Below, piece by piece: positions 4,695 to 5,658 of a stretch of 5,658 nt of DNA. Positions within the stretch are counted from its first letter, which is position 1. The number at the start of each line of letters is the position of its first letter. A program made the position numbers and the translations under genes. This DNA comes from Comamonadaceae bacterium (GTDB lineage Bacteria; Pseudomonadota; Gammaproteobacteria; Burkholderiales; Burkholderiaceae_C). The notes under the pieces were generated by a model that saw only the letters and a program-made list of their open reading frames with translations, did no database searches and had not been told where the DNA came from. Where the stretch lies: the NCBI GenBank assembly GCA_947460065.1, contig CANHGF010000187.1, positions 1 to 5,658 on the forward strand, read 5' to 3'.

Positions 4695-5658
4695 ACACCG
4701 ACCAGCAAGACGTTCAGCGCCCGGATCGGCGCTTTTTCCTCAAGTCTTCGGCCACCGCAGCCGCTGGCTTGAGCCTGGGTTTTTATTTGCCCGGTCGCAG
4801 CGACGCGGCCGGCGCGCCCAAGCTCAACGCTTGGGTTGAGGTGCGGCCCGACGAGACGGTGGTGATTCGTTACGCCCGCACCGAAATGGGCCAGGGCAGC
4901 CGGACTTCGGCACCGATGTTGGTGGCCGAGGAGCTCGATGCCGATTGGAGTCGGGTGCGTATTGAATATGTTCCGGCCCATGAGAACTTGGCCTCCAAGC
5001 GCGCCTATGGCGACATGGCCACCGTGGGCAGCCGCACCATCCGCCAGTCGCAGGAATACCTGCGCAAGGCCGGTGCCACTGCCCGGCACATGCTCGTGGC
5101 AACGGCGGCCCAGCAATGGGGCGTGTCGGCCAGCGAGTGCACCACGACCAAGGGCCGGGTGACCCACGCTGCCAGCAAGCGCTCCATCACCTACGGCAAG
5201 CTGGCCCTGGCCGCTGCCAAGATGGAGCCGCCCAAGGAAGTTCAGCTCAAGGACCCCAAGAACTGGACCATCGTCGGCAAGCCGATTGCACGGGTCGACA
5301 TTCCCGACATCGTCACCGGCCGCATCCGCTATGGCATCGATGCGCAGGTGCCCGGCATGTTGCACGCCGCTGTGGCGGCCTGCCCGGTCTTTAATGGCAA
5401 GGTGCGCACCATGGATGCGTCCAAGGTGCAAAATCGCCGCGGCGTTGTCAAGGTGCTCAACCTGGGTGAGTTCGTAGCGGTGGTGGCCGACAATTACTGG
5501 CGCGCCAAGGAAGCGCTGCGCGAGGTGGCCATTGATTGGGATGTGGGTGCTCATGGTCAATTGAGCAGCGCCGCCATCATGGAGCACTTCAAGGGCGGCT
5601 TTGATCAAGCCGAGCTGGCAGTGGCCCGCAACGACGGCAACACCGTCGAGGCGCTGGG
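4691..5658 (+). CDS. Molybdopterin-binding large subunit, IorB type, N-terminal part (3' end outside window)
   Basis: The frame starts at ATG 4691, overlapping the previous stop by ATGA, and is open to the right edge: 322 codons of a family usually about 700-750 residues. The N-terminus is a Tat signal, RRFFLK at 13-18 followed by a weakly hydrophobic stretch to about 40, so the folded, cofactor-loaded enzyme should be moved to the periplasm. Family-typical segments follow: [20 protein letters not shown] around 65-84, [20 protein letters not shown] around 111-130, and the hammerhead-like region [20 protein letters not shown] around 197-216. The catalytic glutamate and most molybdopterin contacts lie beyond the window. 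It should hydroxylate an N-heterocycle or oxidise an aldehyde, with electrons leaving through the [2Fe-2S] subunit. A cytochrome c gene and XdhC/MobA-like maturation genes are commonly found next to such pairs but are not visible here. Confidence 0.92.
   Translation, partial: MNTDQQDVQRPDRRFFLKSSATAAAGLSLGFYLPGRSDAAGAPKLNAWVEVRPDETVVIRYARTEMGQGSRTSAPMLVAEELDADWSRVRIEYVPAHENLASKRAYGDMATVGSRTIRQSQEYLRKAGATARHMLVATAAQQWGVSASECTTTKGRVTHAASKRSITYGKLALAAAKMEPPKEVQLKDPKNWTIVGKPIARVDIPDIVTGRIRYGIDAQVPGMLHAAVAACPVFNGKVRTMDASKVQNRRGVVKVLNLGEFVAVVADNYWRAKEALREVAIDWDVGAHGQLSSAAIMEHFKGGFDQAELAVARNDGNTVEAL

Noticed and set aside
4661..5608. 315-residue open frame on the minus strand
   Set aside because: It is antisense to the IorB-type gene, which is strongly supported by its Tat signal and family motifs.
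1..5658. A novel defence, mobile or CRISPR-type system
   Set aside because: No repeat array, nuclease, transposase, recombinase or toxin-antitoxin motif was seen; all confident genes belong to well-known families.

Overview
The window is GC-rich DNA whose coding style and gene families (NnrU, Spy/CpxP-like, CopZ/CopA, IorA/IorB-type molybdoenzyme) fit a betaproteobacterium of the order Burkholderiales, most plausibly Comamonadaceae-like. That placement is an inference from protein resemblance; no rRNA or marker gene is present.

Layout: (1) Bases 1-359 hold the C-terminal part of an NnrU-family membrane protein on the plus strand. (2) It converges with a minus-strand gene (360-902) for a secreted Spy/CpxP-like LTXXQ protein with a His-rich tail; the two stop codons abut inside a perfect 18-bp palindrome. 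(3) Bases 903-1050 hold a rho-independent terminator and a pair of direct repeats. (4) A minus-strand CopZ-like copper chaperone gene (1051-1245) and a plus-strand CopA-type Cu(I) P1B-ATPase gene (1410-3671) are divergent around a 164-bp control region. (5) Bases 3672-4235 are a poorly coding stretch: a GC-rich repeat/hairpin block, a second hairpin, and one doubtful 92-codon ORF with a good ribosome binding site and an eight-G run. (6) From 4236 to the right edge is a translationally coupled pair: a small [2Fe-2S] subunit (IorA type) and the start of a Tat-exported molybdopterin-binding subunit (IorB type) that is cut off by the window.

Functionally there are two recognisable modules. In the first, CopZ would carry cytosolic Cu(I) to CopA, which pumps it to the periplasm. 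The nearby Spy-like protein, with a His/Met-rich composition, may protect periplasmic proteins or bind metal, but its link to copper is an inference from position. In the second, IorA and IorB would form a periplasmic molybdenum hydroxylase for an unidentified N-heterocycle or aldehyde. I see no sign that the modules cooperate.

The genes themselves are ordinary. The least explained parts are the non-coding block after copA, the copZ-copA control region, and the small ORF before the molybdoenzyme genes. No tRNA, rRNA, CRISPR array, insertion sequence or phage gene was seen.
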